From Nostoc foliaceum FACHB-393 (lineage in GTDB: Bacteria > Cyanobacteriota > Cyanobacteriia > Cyanobacteriales > Nostocaceae), in assembly GCF_014698505.1 (NCBI RefSeq), contig NZ_JACJTD010000035.1, forward strand, positions 1 to 64,000: DNA of 64,000 bases. Reading direction: 5' to 3'. Under the pieces are notes generated by a model. That model was not told where the DNA came from, ran no database searches, and was given only the letters and a program-made list of their open reading frames with translations. This document shows positions 1 to 8,346 of this stretch, piece after piece (position 1 is the stretch's first letter; every line of letters begins with the position of its first letter). The position numbers and the translations under genes were made by a program.

Positions 1-2
1 TA

Positions 3-119
3 CAAGCTTTACGCGAACGCATCCAAGAGATATTCGACCAACTTACATTTGAGCAAGTAATTTCTGTCTCTTCTTATAACTTTATCTTGGAAGCTCTTTT
101 CTATGCAGCTTCACATTAA
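3..119 (+). CDS. 3' end of an unidentified protein (partial)
   Basis: One frame is open from the left edge of the window to a TAA at 117-119 and encodes 38 residues ending EALFYAASH. The composition (RERIQEIFDQ, amphipathic helix) looks protein-like, and the other two forward frames stop within 60 bases. The rest of the gene lies outside the window, so no function can be given. It may be chance. Confidence 0.35.
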   Translation, partial: QALRERIQEIFDQLTFEQVISVSSYNFILEALFYAASH

Positions 120-181
120 ATTGGTATTAGTTACAAGACTGAGAAAAGATTTCGCTCCATTTGAATGGACTTGAGCTATTG

Positions 182-203
182 GCCAGGAAAGAAATTTCCT
201 GGC
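182..203. terminator. Hairpin with GAAA tetraloop
   Basis: Perfect 9-bp inverted repeat (gccaggaaa / tttcctggc) closed by GAAA, a GNRA-type tetraloop. It lies between the end of the upstream partial gene and the 3' end of the cyanophycin synthetase gene. No T-tract follows on either strand, so the terminator call is only positional. The rest of 120-367 shows nothing else. Confidence 0.4.
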
Positions 204-367
204 GGATGATGGTGCTAATCCAGAATGATGCAAGATATCAGTTAAAACCGACTTTTGTTATGTAGCCCAGGATTTGATTCGTAGGCTGACTATTACAAAA
301 ATGTGGTAATCACAAAACTTTATATCTCATTCAAACGAGAAGGCAATTAAGCACCTATTTACTTAGC

Positions 368-2278
368 TCACAAAATCGTTCCAGTTTCTTTCAAAAAAAC
401 TCGTGTAAATGGTTCATCTTCACCCAAAGTATAATCTTCAATCAACCCTTTGCGACGAATAGAAATATCGTTGCCTTTTCTAATCACCACAGTAGAACCA
501 TCGAAAACATCCCGGACTAACATCATCTCAGTTTCGGTGGGATTATCCAAAACTACCATATTGCTACTTCGGTAAAACATGCCCTCTTCATCTAGGATGT
601 CTTCCGCATACTCGGCAATCAGCAAATCAAGTTTTGGATGACGCAGCAAAGTTTGGACATTGCTGTTGTAATCTTTACTTAATACTTTTTTCGCCCGGTT
701 CACAAAAACTGCATCACGACAAACAGCACCTATTGTCCAGTTGGGATGTTGTAAAAGGATATGGTCAATCGTTACTTGCAGTTCTTCAACTGATATTTTA
801 TTAAAGGTAATAATCGGTATCCTAGCATCTGTACCCGACTCAAAAAAGGTTTCTAAAATATGAGAAGGCACATCAACGCTTTCACCAACAGAAGGTTTAA
901 GATGCATTAAAACGCCTGGTGCAGCGTTGATTTCTAAGATAGCAAAGTTACTGGATTTCCAAGATTCCGAGAGACTTTTGGTGATGACATCAATACCAAG
1001 GCAAGTCAGCTGGAAGTGTTGGGCAATATCTTGCGCCAAGATAATATTGTCATCATGAACCGTGTGCGTTGCATCGATGCTCATACCGCCAGCGGAAAGA
1101 TTGGCAACTTTACGCAGGTAAACAGTGCGACCCTTCTCAATAACGCTGTCTAATGATAAGCGCTGTTCATCTAAGTAGAGTTCCATCGCTTCATCAATCT
1201 GAATTTTACTCATCGGCGAGGTAGGTGTGTCTAGCCGTGCAGGTTTGCGGTTCTCTAGACGGATTAACTCTGCAAGCGTTAAGTAGCCATCACCAACAAC
1301 CGATGCTGGACGGCGTTCTGTGGCGGCAACAAATCTGCCATTTACACACAACAAGCGAAAATCTGATCCAGAAATACTTTTCTCAACAATTATCCGAGTT
1401 AGCTGATCTTCGGGAATCGCTGCCAGCGCCCTATTATAAGCAGATTCCAGTTCTTTGGAGTCTTGCACATCAGCCGTGACACCAATTCCTTTGTGACCTA
1501 CCACTGGCTTAACTGCCACTGGGTAGCCAATTTGTCTGGCTGTGATTAAGGCTTCCTTTTCAGAGAAGACGATATCACCTTCAGGGACTGGGAAACCCAA
1601 CGTTTTTAAAAATGCCTTGCAGTCATCTTTACGGGTGGTAAACTCCGAATCTAGATGACTATCACAGTTAAATGTTGTTGCTACCCCGCGGACATGTTTT
1701 TTTCCCAACCCGTATTGCATTAATCCTTCTTCCCACAAATAAAACGCGGGAATACCTTTTTCGTAGGCTGTTCGCAATAGGGCATAAACCGTGGGGCCAC
1801 CATAGACAGATGCGCGGAATTTATTTTGCAGCCTCACCAACTGTTCATCAAAGGTAAAGTCTTCGTCTTGGGTAATAGCTTCAAACCAATCCCAAACAAA
1901 ATAAACTACCTCTCTAGTTGTGCGTTCATGTAGTGATTGGACGCTAATCCGCACGAAATCAGGATATGGCTTAACACTCCAACGTTTAAGGTGCAAATCC
2001 ATGTCCAGCTTTCCGACTTCGGATACAACTTGGGCAAAAAGATGAGCATAAGATTCGTAGCTTTGGCTGCCCAGTTGTGGATAGCGATCGCCAATGCTTG
2101 CAATATAATCTTCAACAGGCAAAGGCTCTCTAGAGTCAACTAGAGCAAAGTCAAATACTAGCGCCCCTATATCTAAATAGGGGTTGGGCCCAACATAATG
2201 CTTGAAGTTGAAAATGTCGAATACATCCGTTCTTCTAGCATTAATGCGGACTAAATCACTGCTTTTTTGTAGAACCAT
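368..2278 (-). CDS. cphA2: Short cyanophycin synthetase, CphA2 type
   Basis: 636 residues. Cyanophycin synthetases build the nitrogen store multi-L-arginyl-poly-aspartate. Residues 1-160 resemble the CphA N-terminal domain. An ATP-grasp domain spans about 215-490, with the nucleotide-binding lysine region GYPVAVKPVVGHKG near 251-264 and the metal/ATP motif EINAAPG near 450. Full-length CphA1 has about 870-900 residues with a C-terminal Mur-ligase domain; here only about 150 residues follow the ATP-grasp domain and no GTNGKT P-loop is present. That matches CphA2, which in nitrogen-fixing cyanobacteria re-polymerises beta-Asp-Arg dipeptides using one ATP site. The ATG at 2278 is used. It is divergent from the small ORF at 2585 and the cyanophycinase gene at 3136, a logical metabolic neighbour. 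Family assignment is strong; the substrate is inferred from the truncation. Confidence 0.86.
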   Translation of the reverse strand: MVLQKSSDLVRINARRTDVFDIFNFKHYVGPNPYLDIGALVFDFALVDSREPLPVEDYIASIGDRYPQLGSQSYESYAHLFAQVVSEVGKLDMDLHLKRWSVKPYPDFVRISVQSLHERTTREVVYFVWDWFEAITQDEDFTFDEQLVRLQNKFRASVYGGPTVYALLRTAYEKGIPAFYLWEEGLMQYGLGKKHVRGVATTFNCDSHLDSEFTTRKDDCKAFLKTLGFPVPEGDIVFSEKEALITARQIGYPVAVKPVVGHKGIGVTADVQDSKELESAYNRALAAIPEDQLTRIIVEKSISGSDFRLLCVNGRFVAATERRPASVVGDGYLTLAELIRLENRKPARLDTPTSPMSKIQIDEAMELYLDEQRLSLDSVIEKGRTVYLRKVANLSAGGMSIDATHTVHDDNIILAQDIAQHFQLTCLGIDVITKSLSESWKSSNFAILEINAAPGVLMHLKPSVGESVDVPSHILETFFESGTDARIPIITFNKISVEELQVTIDHILLQHPNWTIGAVCRDAVFVNRAKKVLSKDYNSNVQTLLRHPKLDLLIAEYAEDILDEEGMFYRSSNMVVLDNPTETEMMLVRDVFDGSTVVIRKGNDISIRRKGLIEDYTLGEDEPFTRVFLKETGTIL

Positions 2279-2584
2279 TGATTACGAACCTTTGGCTAAA
2301 CACCCTGAAATTTAGATACTGAGTTATGGTTACTCAGACTTATTGATTGTAAATTGATTCACATTATTTTTGGAGAGTGATGGCAACAGCCATTGATCTA
2401 ATCAGAACCCAAGTTAACTTTATTAGTAACTATTTTCAACTATCTCAAGGCATAATTTAATCACCCCTTCCTCAGCAAAGCCAATTCATCCTCATGAATA
2501 GTCAAAGATATAACTTTTGAAGGGTACAACACTCACCCAATAGTTTGTATAAATAAATGTGCGGTATTGAAAAGACAGCAAAGC
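2279..2584. promoter_or_regulatory. Divergent intergenic region upstream of cphA2
   Basis: This 306-bp region must hold the promoters for cphA2 (-) and the small ORF (+). It contains a 6-bp inverted repeat, ctgagt...actcag, at 2319-2337. At 2349-2362 is GTA-N8-CAC, one base off the NtcA consensus GTA-N8-TAC. A nitrogen-control site would suit a cyanophycin gene, but one imperfect match can occur by chance. Confidence 0.3.
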
Positions 2585-2788
2585 ATGAATAGCACAAAAG
2601 CTGCTCTAAGAGATGAAATTCGGCAACTTGCTGAGGAAGCTTTTCACCAAAAGCTGATTTCTGGGCACGGTGACGGCCCGGACATGAATGAGTATCAAAT
2701 TGTCTACCAAGGCAAACCCAGGCATCTGCCACTGGAACAAGCACGTTTTTTCTTAACTAACTTGCTTTACAGAAGTCGTATTCATTAG
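2585..2788 (+). CDS. Small uncharacterised protein between cphA2 and cphB
   Basis: 67 residues from the ATG at 2585 (a TTG 18 bases upstream could add six residues). The protein is soluble and mixed-charge, with a helical N-terminal half (AALRDEIRQLAEEAF) and a C-terminal LPLEQARFFLTNLLYRS segment; no signal peptide or cysteine. I recognise no family. It lies between the divergent cyanophycin synthetase and the cyanophycinase, on the cyanophycinase strand, 347 bp upstream. Codon use and residue composition look genuine. Linkage to cyanophycin metabolism is only positional. Confidence 0.65.
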   Translation: MNSTKAALRDEIRQLAEEAFHQKLISGHGDGPDMNEYQIVYQGKPRHLPLEQARFFLTNLLYRSRIH

Positions 2789-3135
2789 GAATTACCATCA
2801 AACATTTCATTTACTTGGCTAGAGTTAATATCAGTTATTTAACAATTGCACGATAAATTTTCAATCGGCAATTAGTAAGAAGATAATCAACAATGCCTCT
2901 AGAAAATATTTCTAGAGGTACTTGGTGTTATGGGTTTTATTACGTCAACGAAAATTAATGAGGATAGCTTTTTATGTAATTTTTCCGAAAAATCTGTTGA
3001 TCCCAATTGCGATGCGATCGCCGCTCGCAAAGAAATTTTAATACTACCTTCTATCAGGTGATCTACCAAAGGGATGATTTGATAGTTTAATTGTCATGAT
3101 TTAGTGAAATTTATTAACTCACATCAGGAGCCATC
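2789..3135. other. Intergenic region upstream of cphB with a perfect inverted repeat
   Basis: 347 bp without a gene. At 2896-2918 is a perfect 10-bp inverted repeat (cctctagaaa / tttctagagg, loop ata). It is not followed by a T-run, so it could be an operator-like or structural site. A HIP1-like gcgatcgccgc is at about 3014. The sequence aggagccatcATG just before 3136 gives cyanophycinase a good ribosome-binding site. Confidence 0.45.
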
Positions 3136-3978
3136 ATGGTGGAAAGTAATTCCAAACGGCAGTTGGTAATTATTGGCGGAGCTGAAGACAAGGATGGAGA
3201 TTCCCAAATTCTGCGGGACTTTGTGCGACGCGCTGGCGGTACGAAGGCGTACATTGTGATTATGACGGCAGCGACAGAATTACCAAGAGAAGTCGGAGAA
3301 AATTATATTAGAGTTTTTGAGCGATTGGGAGCCGAGAATGTTCGCATCCTTGATACAGAAACCCGCGAAGATGCATCTTCATCTACCGCATTAGAAGCAA
3401 TTAGTAAAGCAACTGGGGTATTTTTTACTGGGGGAGACCAAGCTCGCATCACCAGCATCCTCAAGGGTACCGAAATAGATAAGGCGATTCATCAACGGTT
3501 CTCTGAAGGTATAGTTATTGCAGGCACAAGCGCTGGAGCAGCCGTGATGCCAGATAAAATGATAGTGGAAGGTGATTCACAGACACATCCTCGCATTGAA
3601 ACCGTCGAAATGGGCCCCGGTCTAGGCTTTTTACCAGGAGTGGTAATTGACCAGCATTTTTCTCAGCGTGGACGCTTAGGACGCTTAATTTCAGCTTTAA
3701 TACTAGAACCTGCTGTTTTGGGATTCGGTATTGACGAGAATACCGCTATGGTAGTTACAGATAACCAAATTGAAGTGATTGGTGAAGGTGCGGTTACGAT
3801 TGTCGATGAATCAGAGGCTACATACAACAATATGGGCGAAATATTGAAGGATGAACCTTTGGCAATTTGCGGAGCAAAGCTTCATATTTTGCCACATGGT
3901 TTCAAGTTTGATCTGAAAACCCGCCAGCCTATCCTAAATAATGTCTCTGTGCCAAATGTTTCTGTACCTGTTGGTTGA
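3136..3978 (+). CDS. cphB: Cyanophycinase
   Basis: 280 residues, the usual length for CphB, a serine exopeptidase of the S51 fold that releases beta-Asp-Arg dipeptides from cyanophycin. The nucleophile elbow GTSAGAAV places the catalytic Ser at residue 132, the position reported for the Synechocystis enzyme. The N-terminal VIIGGAEDKDGD, the central FFTGGDQARI and the VIDQHFSQRGRLGRL block are all family-typical. AGGAG nine bases upstream supports the ATG at 3136. The C-terminus has a direct repeat (NVSVPNVSVPVG). Together with the divergent CphA2-type synthetase this makes a turnover pair: CphB makes dipeptide, CphA2 can re-use it. Confidence 0.95.
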   Translation: MVESNSKRQLVIIGGAEDKDGDSQILRDFVRRAGGTKAYIVIMTAATELPREVGENYIRVFERLGAENVRILDTETREDASSSTALEAISKATGVFFTGGDQARITSILKGTEIDKAIHQRFSEGIVIAGTSAGAAVMPDKMIVEGDSQTHPRIETVEMGPGLGFLPGVVIDQHFSQRGRLGRLISALILEPAVLGFGIDENTAMVVTDNQIEVIGEGAVTIVDESEATYNNMGEILKDEPLAICGAKLHILPHGFKFDLKTRQPILNNVSVPNVSVPVG

Positions 3979-4327
3979 ATCAACACCTAACTTTTAACAG
4001 GTGCGTTTAAATTGAGTCAATAATTAATACTTAGAAGATTAGTGACATTTATCTCTTGAACATCCTCCCAAATCCTCTCAGAAATAGCGGACATAGCCCC
4101 GCATTTTCAGGAGGAAAGGGAGGATTAATTATTGATATTTTTTATCTTAAATTTAGCAAACTCCTACAACTAAGTAAGTAGGCAAGAATTAACTAAACTA
4201 TGTTACGCAATTTAAAAAGCTGTTCCACCTTTAACTTGTATAATTAGGGCGGGTAAAATGTCCATCTCACAAGACTTTGATTAAATTTAGATATGCACAC
4301 TATATATAGAACAGCTTATCAACTTCT
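3979..4327. other. Intergenic region with possible cphB terminator
   Basis: 349 bp without a gene. A large hairpin can form at 4062-4125: outer arms atcctccc / gggaggat, with further pairing inside (cctct / aggagg). An AT-rich stretch with T-runs follows (4126-4150). It could end the cphB transcript. Nothing else is seen. Confidence 0.4.
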
Positions 4328-4798
4328 ATGACAATCTACTTTTATAGCACTCGTGAAGAATATGGCTGTTTCTCTAACTTTTCGCCGCACGGTTTTGAAT
4401 TAGATGGATTGTATTGGCCAACTAGCGAACACTACTTTCAAGCGCAAAAGTTTGTAGGTACACCTCATGTAAAACAAATCTGCCTAGTCAAAACACCCAA
4501 AGATGCGGCAAGAATGGGGCGTGAAAGAACCCGTCCCCTACGTCAAGATTGGGAACAAGTTAAAGACGACATCATGCGGCAAGCTGTGCTATGTAAATTT
4601 CAAACTCATACAGATATCAGGGATATCTTACTTTCCACAGGCAATGCAGAAATTGTTGAAAACTCGCCCATCGATTTTTACTGGGGTTGCGGAGCCGATG
4701 GTAGTGGTAAAAATATGCTAGGAAAAATTTTAATGGAGGTGCGAGAGATATTGCACCATACATACAGCGCAGATGTTGATAATAGAAATGTTAAATAA
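4328..4798 (+). CDS. NADAR (YbiA-like) family protein
   Basis: 156 residues covering a complete NADAR domain. Typical elements are the start IYFYSTREEYGCFSNFSPHGF, the YWPTSEHYFQAQKF block near residues 36-49, the RTRPLRQDWEQVKDDIM segment, and the C-terminal FYWGCGADGSGKNMLGKILM. Characterised members are N-glycosidases acting on early riboflavin-pathway intermediates, and others remove ADP-ribose from nucleic acids; which applies here cannot be read from sequence. The aligned Glu/Asp/Trp positions look intact, so it is probably active. It stands alone, with a 349-bp gap upstream and a small hairpin (4824-4848) downstream. Confidence 0.9.
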   Translation: MTIYFYSTREEYGCFSNFSPHGFELDGLYWPTSEHYFQAQKFVGTPHVKQICLVKTPKDAARMGRERTRPLRQDWEQVKDDIMRQAVLCKFQTHTDIRDILLSTGNAEIVENSPIDFYWGCGADGSGKNMLGKILMEVREILHHTYSADVDNRNVK

Positions 4799-5270
4799 CA
4801 TTCTTGCTATGAATGCTTGCTTCAATATCGACTTTTATAATCGATATTAAAGCCGAGACAGACAATTAAAGGCGTGAAACTAAGATTACTAGGCTCACAC
4901 TTTTAGTAATACATTGCCTTGAAAAAATATTTTTATATTTTCTAGTTTTAAAAACACACTCGCCTAAACTTCTGAAATTTACATCCTTGTTGAGTAGGTT
5001 AAAAGCAGCAATTCTTCCCAGGATTGACACTCTGTGCTTTAAAGACGTTTTTATATTTGAAAGTTTACTATTGGCTAAGTAACAATTATAGTTATTACTC
5101 TTCATAGGTGGTAATCTGAAAGCCTCGATCAACGATTCAATAACGAAGCGATCGCTTATGATGAACTCTCACCCCTGCTAAACGTAGGCTGTGGTAAACC
5201 AACCTGATGAAAGATACCTTCTGGTTTTGGGAACACTAGATTTAACAACAGACTTAACAGGTAAGGGTTG
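4799..5270. other. Intergenic region
   Basis: 472 bp. An 8-bp inverted repeat aatatcga / tcgatatt lies at 4824-4848, 26 bases after the NADAR stop, and may help terminate it. A minus-strand open frame at 4866-5132 has low-complexity composition and is not accepted as a gene. GGTAAGGG ahead of 5271 is the ribosome-binding site of the next gene. Confidence 0.4.
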
Positions 5271-6371
5271 ATGTCTAAAGACGAATGGAATAACAGATCG
5301 AAAAATACAGTTCCCCTGCAATTACCCATAACATACTTAAAACCAGTGAAGCGTAATACAATTACTCATGAATTTGATTCTGGTTCACAAGCAGAAATAT
5401 TACCTTTACAGGAAAGTGACGAAAATTTATCAGAAGCATCCAATCTACTACGCCAAGGAATTCAACAGCAGCAAACTGGTGAATTAATAGCAGCACTGAA
5501 GTCTTTACAACAATCCTTGGGGCTGTTTCAGGCAGTTGGGGATTTGCAAAAACAAGCACAGGCACTTTCTTTTTTAGGATTGGTAACTTACAGCGCTGGA
5601 GATTACAAAGGTGCTATCTCCTACTCACAACAGTGTCTGTCTTTGCTCAAGAACACCTCAGATTTAGCAGTGCAAATGCAAGCACTTTCCCATTTAGGCA
5701 ATGCATATCGTCACCTGAATGACCATAACAAGGCTATTGAATTTCTGGAAAAGTGTTTGAAAATAACGCAACAGTTGCAAGACAAACGAAGTCAAGTGGC
5801 GGCACTGAATAATTTGGGATTGGTGTATAAAGCTTTAGGCAACTTTACAAAAGCAATTGAGTATCAGCAGCAAAGCCTAGAGATTGTGCGCGAACTCAAA
5901 GATAATTGGGGAGAGGAACAGGTACTCAAGAATTTGGGTAATGCTTGGTATGCTTTGGACAATTACCCAAAAGCGATCGCTTATTATGAGCAATGTGTAG
6001 TGATAGCACGCTCATTAAAAAATGTTCGCAGTGCTTCTCAAGTGCTAAAGAACTTGGGGAATGCTTGTTATGCCTTAGGCGATTATGCTAAAGCTATTAA
6101 GTATTATGAAGAACGTTTGCAATTAGCCAAAGAAATTCAAGACAAGCGTAGCGAGGAACAGTCTTTAGGTAGTTTAGGAGTTGCCTGTGAAGCTTTGGGT
6201 GATTATGCTAAAGCCATTAAGTATTATGAAGAACGTTTGCTATTAGCTAGGAAGATTAAAGATCGGCGCAGTGAAGAACAAGCTCTTGCGAGTCTGAAAG
6301 CTGCTTGCTACGCCTTGGGCGATTATGCCAAAGCTATGCAATACCAGCAAGGAACATCTCCAAATAGTTAA
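5271..6371 (+). CDS. Tetratricopeptide-repeat protein
   Basis: 366 residues from the ATG at 5271; a TTG directly before it could also serve. GGTAAGGG precedes it. Residues 1-55 are polar and disordered-looking. About seven TPR units of the long (roughly 40-residue, kinesin-light-chain/LGN type) class follow from about residue 57, with consensus ALGDYAKAIKYYEERLxLAxxIKDxxSEEQxLxxLG. The last repeats are almost identical in DNA, suggesting recent internal duplication. No enzymatic, membrane or secretion domain. Such proteins act as interaction scaffolds; the partner is unknown. It ends 28 bp from the convergent phosphoribosyltransferase gene. Confidence 0.85.
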   Translation: MSKDEWNNRSKNTVPLQLPITYLKPVKRNTITHEFDSGSQAEILPLQESDENLSEASNLLRQGIQQQQTGELIAALKSLQQSLGLFQAVGDLQKQAQALSFLGLVTYSAGDYKGAISYSQQCLSLLKNTSDLAVQMQALSHLGNAYRHLNDHNKAIEFLEKCLKITQQLQDKRSQVAALNNLGLVYKALGNFTKAIEYQQQSLEIVRELKDNWGEEQVLKNLGNAWYALDNYPKAIAYYEQCVVIARSLKNVRSASQVLKNLGNACYALGDYAKAIKYYEERLQLAKEIQDKRSEEQSLGSLGVACEALGDYAKAIKYYEERLLLARKIKDRRSEEQALASLKAACYALGDYAKAMQYQQGTSPNS

Positions 6372-6398
6372 AAAGCAAGACAGGGAAACAATTTAAAA

Positions 6399-7097
6399 TT
6401 ACTCACACAGATCCATTTCCCCTATTGTCTTTTGTTGCTGGAGGTATACGAGAACTTCTAATGTATCTACTTGGGGAAATTGGGCGTAAAAATTACTCAC
6501 ACTCCTAAAAGGTTCTGGTGTTTCCAAGACAATTGTGCGATCGCCCCACTGTTCTAACCAGGGTAGCAATGTTTGTGGCGCTACTGGAGTACATAGCCAA
6601 ACTGCTGCTGGAGAAAGCGTTTTGATAGCAACTGCCGCTACCGCTATTGTCATACCCGTAGCAATGCCATCATCAACTAAGATGAGCGTAGCATTCTCTG
6701 TATTCACCTGCGGACAAGCAGGAATTAATTGAGCCTCAAGAGATTTAGCTTGGTCGATCGCTTTATTTAAAGCTACTTCCCGCCACCGCGCATCATGTTT
6801 AAGGCGAAATAGCTTTTGATCAGTCCAAAGCACATTTCCAAAAGTAGTGATTGCACCAATTGCTAACTCTGGGTTTTCTGGATGGGTAATCTTTTTCGCC
6901 ACAACAATTGTCAACGGACAATCCAAAAGACGTGCTATTGGTGCTGCTACTGGTACACCCCCTCTTGGCAAAGCATAAACAATTGGTATAGGCTTTACCC
7001 CAGAATCAATAGCTTGCTGAGTCAAAACATCATGAATCACTTGCGCCAATTCCTCACCCGCATGGGTGCGATCGGCGAAAAATGGGGTATGTGACAT
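6399..7097 (-). CDS. Phosphoribosyltransferase-domain protein
   Basis: 232 residues from the ATG at 7097, chosen because GGGGGAA stands six bases upstream; an ATG 15 bases further out lacks this. It is a type I phosphoribosyltransferase fold: hood and core segments IVYALPRGGVPVAAPIA and IVVAKKITHPENPELAIGAI, then the PRPP-binding motif LILVDDGIATGMT near residue 145. Members with this architecture are usually annotated only as phosphoribosyltransferase and the base substrate is not known. Convergent with the TPR gene. Confidence 0.82.
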   Translation of the reverse strand: MSHTPFFADRTHAGEELAQVIHDVLTQQAIDSGVKPIPIVYALPRGGVPVAAPIARLLDCPLTIVVAKKITHPENPELAIGAITTFGNVLWTDQKLFRLKHDARWREVALNKAIDQAKSLEAQLIPACPQVNTENATLILVDDGIATGMTIAVAAVAIKTLSPAAVWLCTPVAPQTLLPWLEQWGDRTIVLETPEPFRSVSNFYAQFPQVDTLEVLVYLQQQKTIGEMDLCE

Positions 7098-7289
7098 GGT
7101 TTCCCCCAGCATGTTAGGACGGCACTGCTTTTATCATGACTGAATTTTGTCTCAAATTAACTGATACAATAAGATTTGTATAAATAATTAAGTATTCAGC
7201 AAAAGTCTATTTATCTTGATAAATCTCCAACCAGAGCAGTATTTAACTCAGATAAGACAGATGGTGCTGATGCCAAAATCCTAATTTTC

Positions 7290-7970
7290 ATGAGCAGCGA
7301 AACCCAACTCAGTCTCTTCGACGACTCAACCCTTAACCAACGAGAACTGATTCCTACAGACGCTAAAATTGCGATCGCTCCCGGAACTTATTCTGCCATG
7401 ACGGAGTTGGCACAGCATTGCAATAGCTGCCACCGTTGTGCATTGGGAGACACTCGGACTCATGCTGTCGTCGGACGCGGTAATCTCAAAGCACCAATTA
7501 TGGTTATAGGGGAAGCGCCTGGTCAAAATGAAGATGAAACCGGCTTACCATTTGTAGGCAGATCGGGACAGTTGCTGGAGAAAATTCTCGCATCTGTGAA
7601 TCTGACTACTGAGCAAGATGTATACATTGCCAATATCAATAAATGTCGTCCACCAGATAATAGAGTTCCCACTCCTGTGGAAGTGGCGGCTTGTCTACCC
7701 TACTTACTAGAACAAATTCGCCTAGTTGACCCTAAAATAATCCTGTTAACAGGTGCAACTGCTGTCAAAGGTATCACTGGCGATAAGCGGGGGATTACAA
7801 AAATTCGCGGACAATGGCTGGAGTGGGAAGGGCGTTTATGTATGCCAATTTTTCATCCTTCCTACTTGCTGCGTAACCCTTCTAAAGAAAGAGGTGCGCC
7901 TAAATGGTTGATGTGGCAGGATATTCAGGCAGTGCGTGCCAAGTTAGACGAAATTCAAAATCACAGCTAA
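7290..7970 (+). CDS. Uracil-DNA glycosylase, family 4 (Fe-S)
   Basis: 226 residues. It removes uracil from DNA after cytosine deamination, starting base excision repair. The N-terminal CNSCHRCALGDTRT supplies cluster cysteines, and NKCRPPDNRVPTPVEVAACLPYL supplies the second pair, as expected for the 4Fe-4S family 4 enzymes. The active-site motif GEAPGQNEDETGLPFVGRSG is near residues 75-94 and the DNA-intercalation motif FHPSYLLRNP near 191-200. The first 35 residues are a variable extension. Single gene with its own upstream region (7098-7289). Confidence 0.93.
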   Translation: MSSETQLSLFDDSTLNQRELIPTDAKIAIAPGTYSAMTELAQHCNSCHRCALGDTRTHAVVGRGNLKAPIMVIGEAPGQNEDETGLPFVGRSGQLLEKILASVNLTTEQDVYIANINKCRPPDNRVPTPVEVAACLPYLLEQIRLVDPKIILLTGATAVKGITGDKRGITKIRGQWLEWEGRLCMPIFHPSYLLRNPSKERGAPKWLMWQDIQAVRAKLDEIQNHS

Positions 7971-8346
7971 TTTGATAAATTCGCTTAAATTATATTATTT
8001 CACTAATTGCGATCGCCTGCTTTGATTGAAGTGGAAGCGATGCCTACGGCGGGCTACGCCTACGCACCTGGCTTAAGTTACCATTACGTCCAGTCAGTCA
8101 AGGAAATATAACTCACCAAAATTATTCCTCATCAAATTCATCTATTATTAGTTTTTGAGCAGTGTGTCACACAAACAAAATCTGAACACTATCATCAACA
8201 ATAGTGAAAACAATCCCATAGGTATTTCATCTGTTTCCATAAATTTAGTTTCAGTTGACACCAATGGGCAATGCCATGCCCCTACGATAAATCTAAATGT
8301 ATTAGGATTTTCGTGAATTGGTATTAGAGGTCTTTTGGCTGTAAAT
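7971..8346. other. Intergenic region with a small dispersed repeat
   Basis: 376 bp between convergent genes. At 8037-8066 lies one copy of a GC-rich palindromic repeat beginning gcgatgcctacggcggg; other copies are at 31001, 32577 and 40197. The remainder is AT-rich with no gene or strong hairpin. Confidence 0.55.
8037..8066 (+). repeat. Small dispersed GC-rich repeat, copy A1
   Basis: Reads gcgatgcctacggcggg then ctacgcctacgca, with inner complementarity (gcctac... reflected by ...gtaggc on the other strand). Nearly identical to copies at 31001-31030, 32577-32606 (inside glcE) and 40197-40225 (reverse). Such 20-30 bp small dispersed repeats are known from Nostoc genomes. Confidence 0.75.

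Noticed and set aside
4866..5132. 88-residue minus-strand open frame
   Set aside because: Composition is not protein-like, no ribosome-binding site, and it lies in an AT-rich gap.
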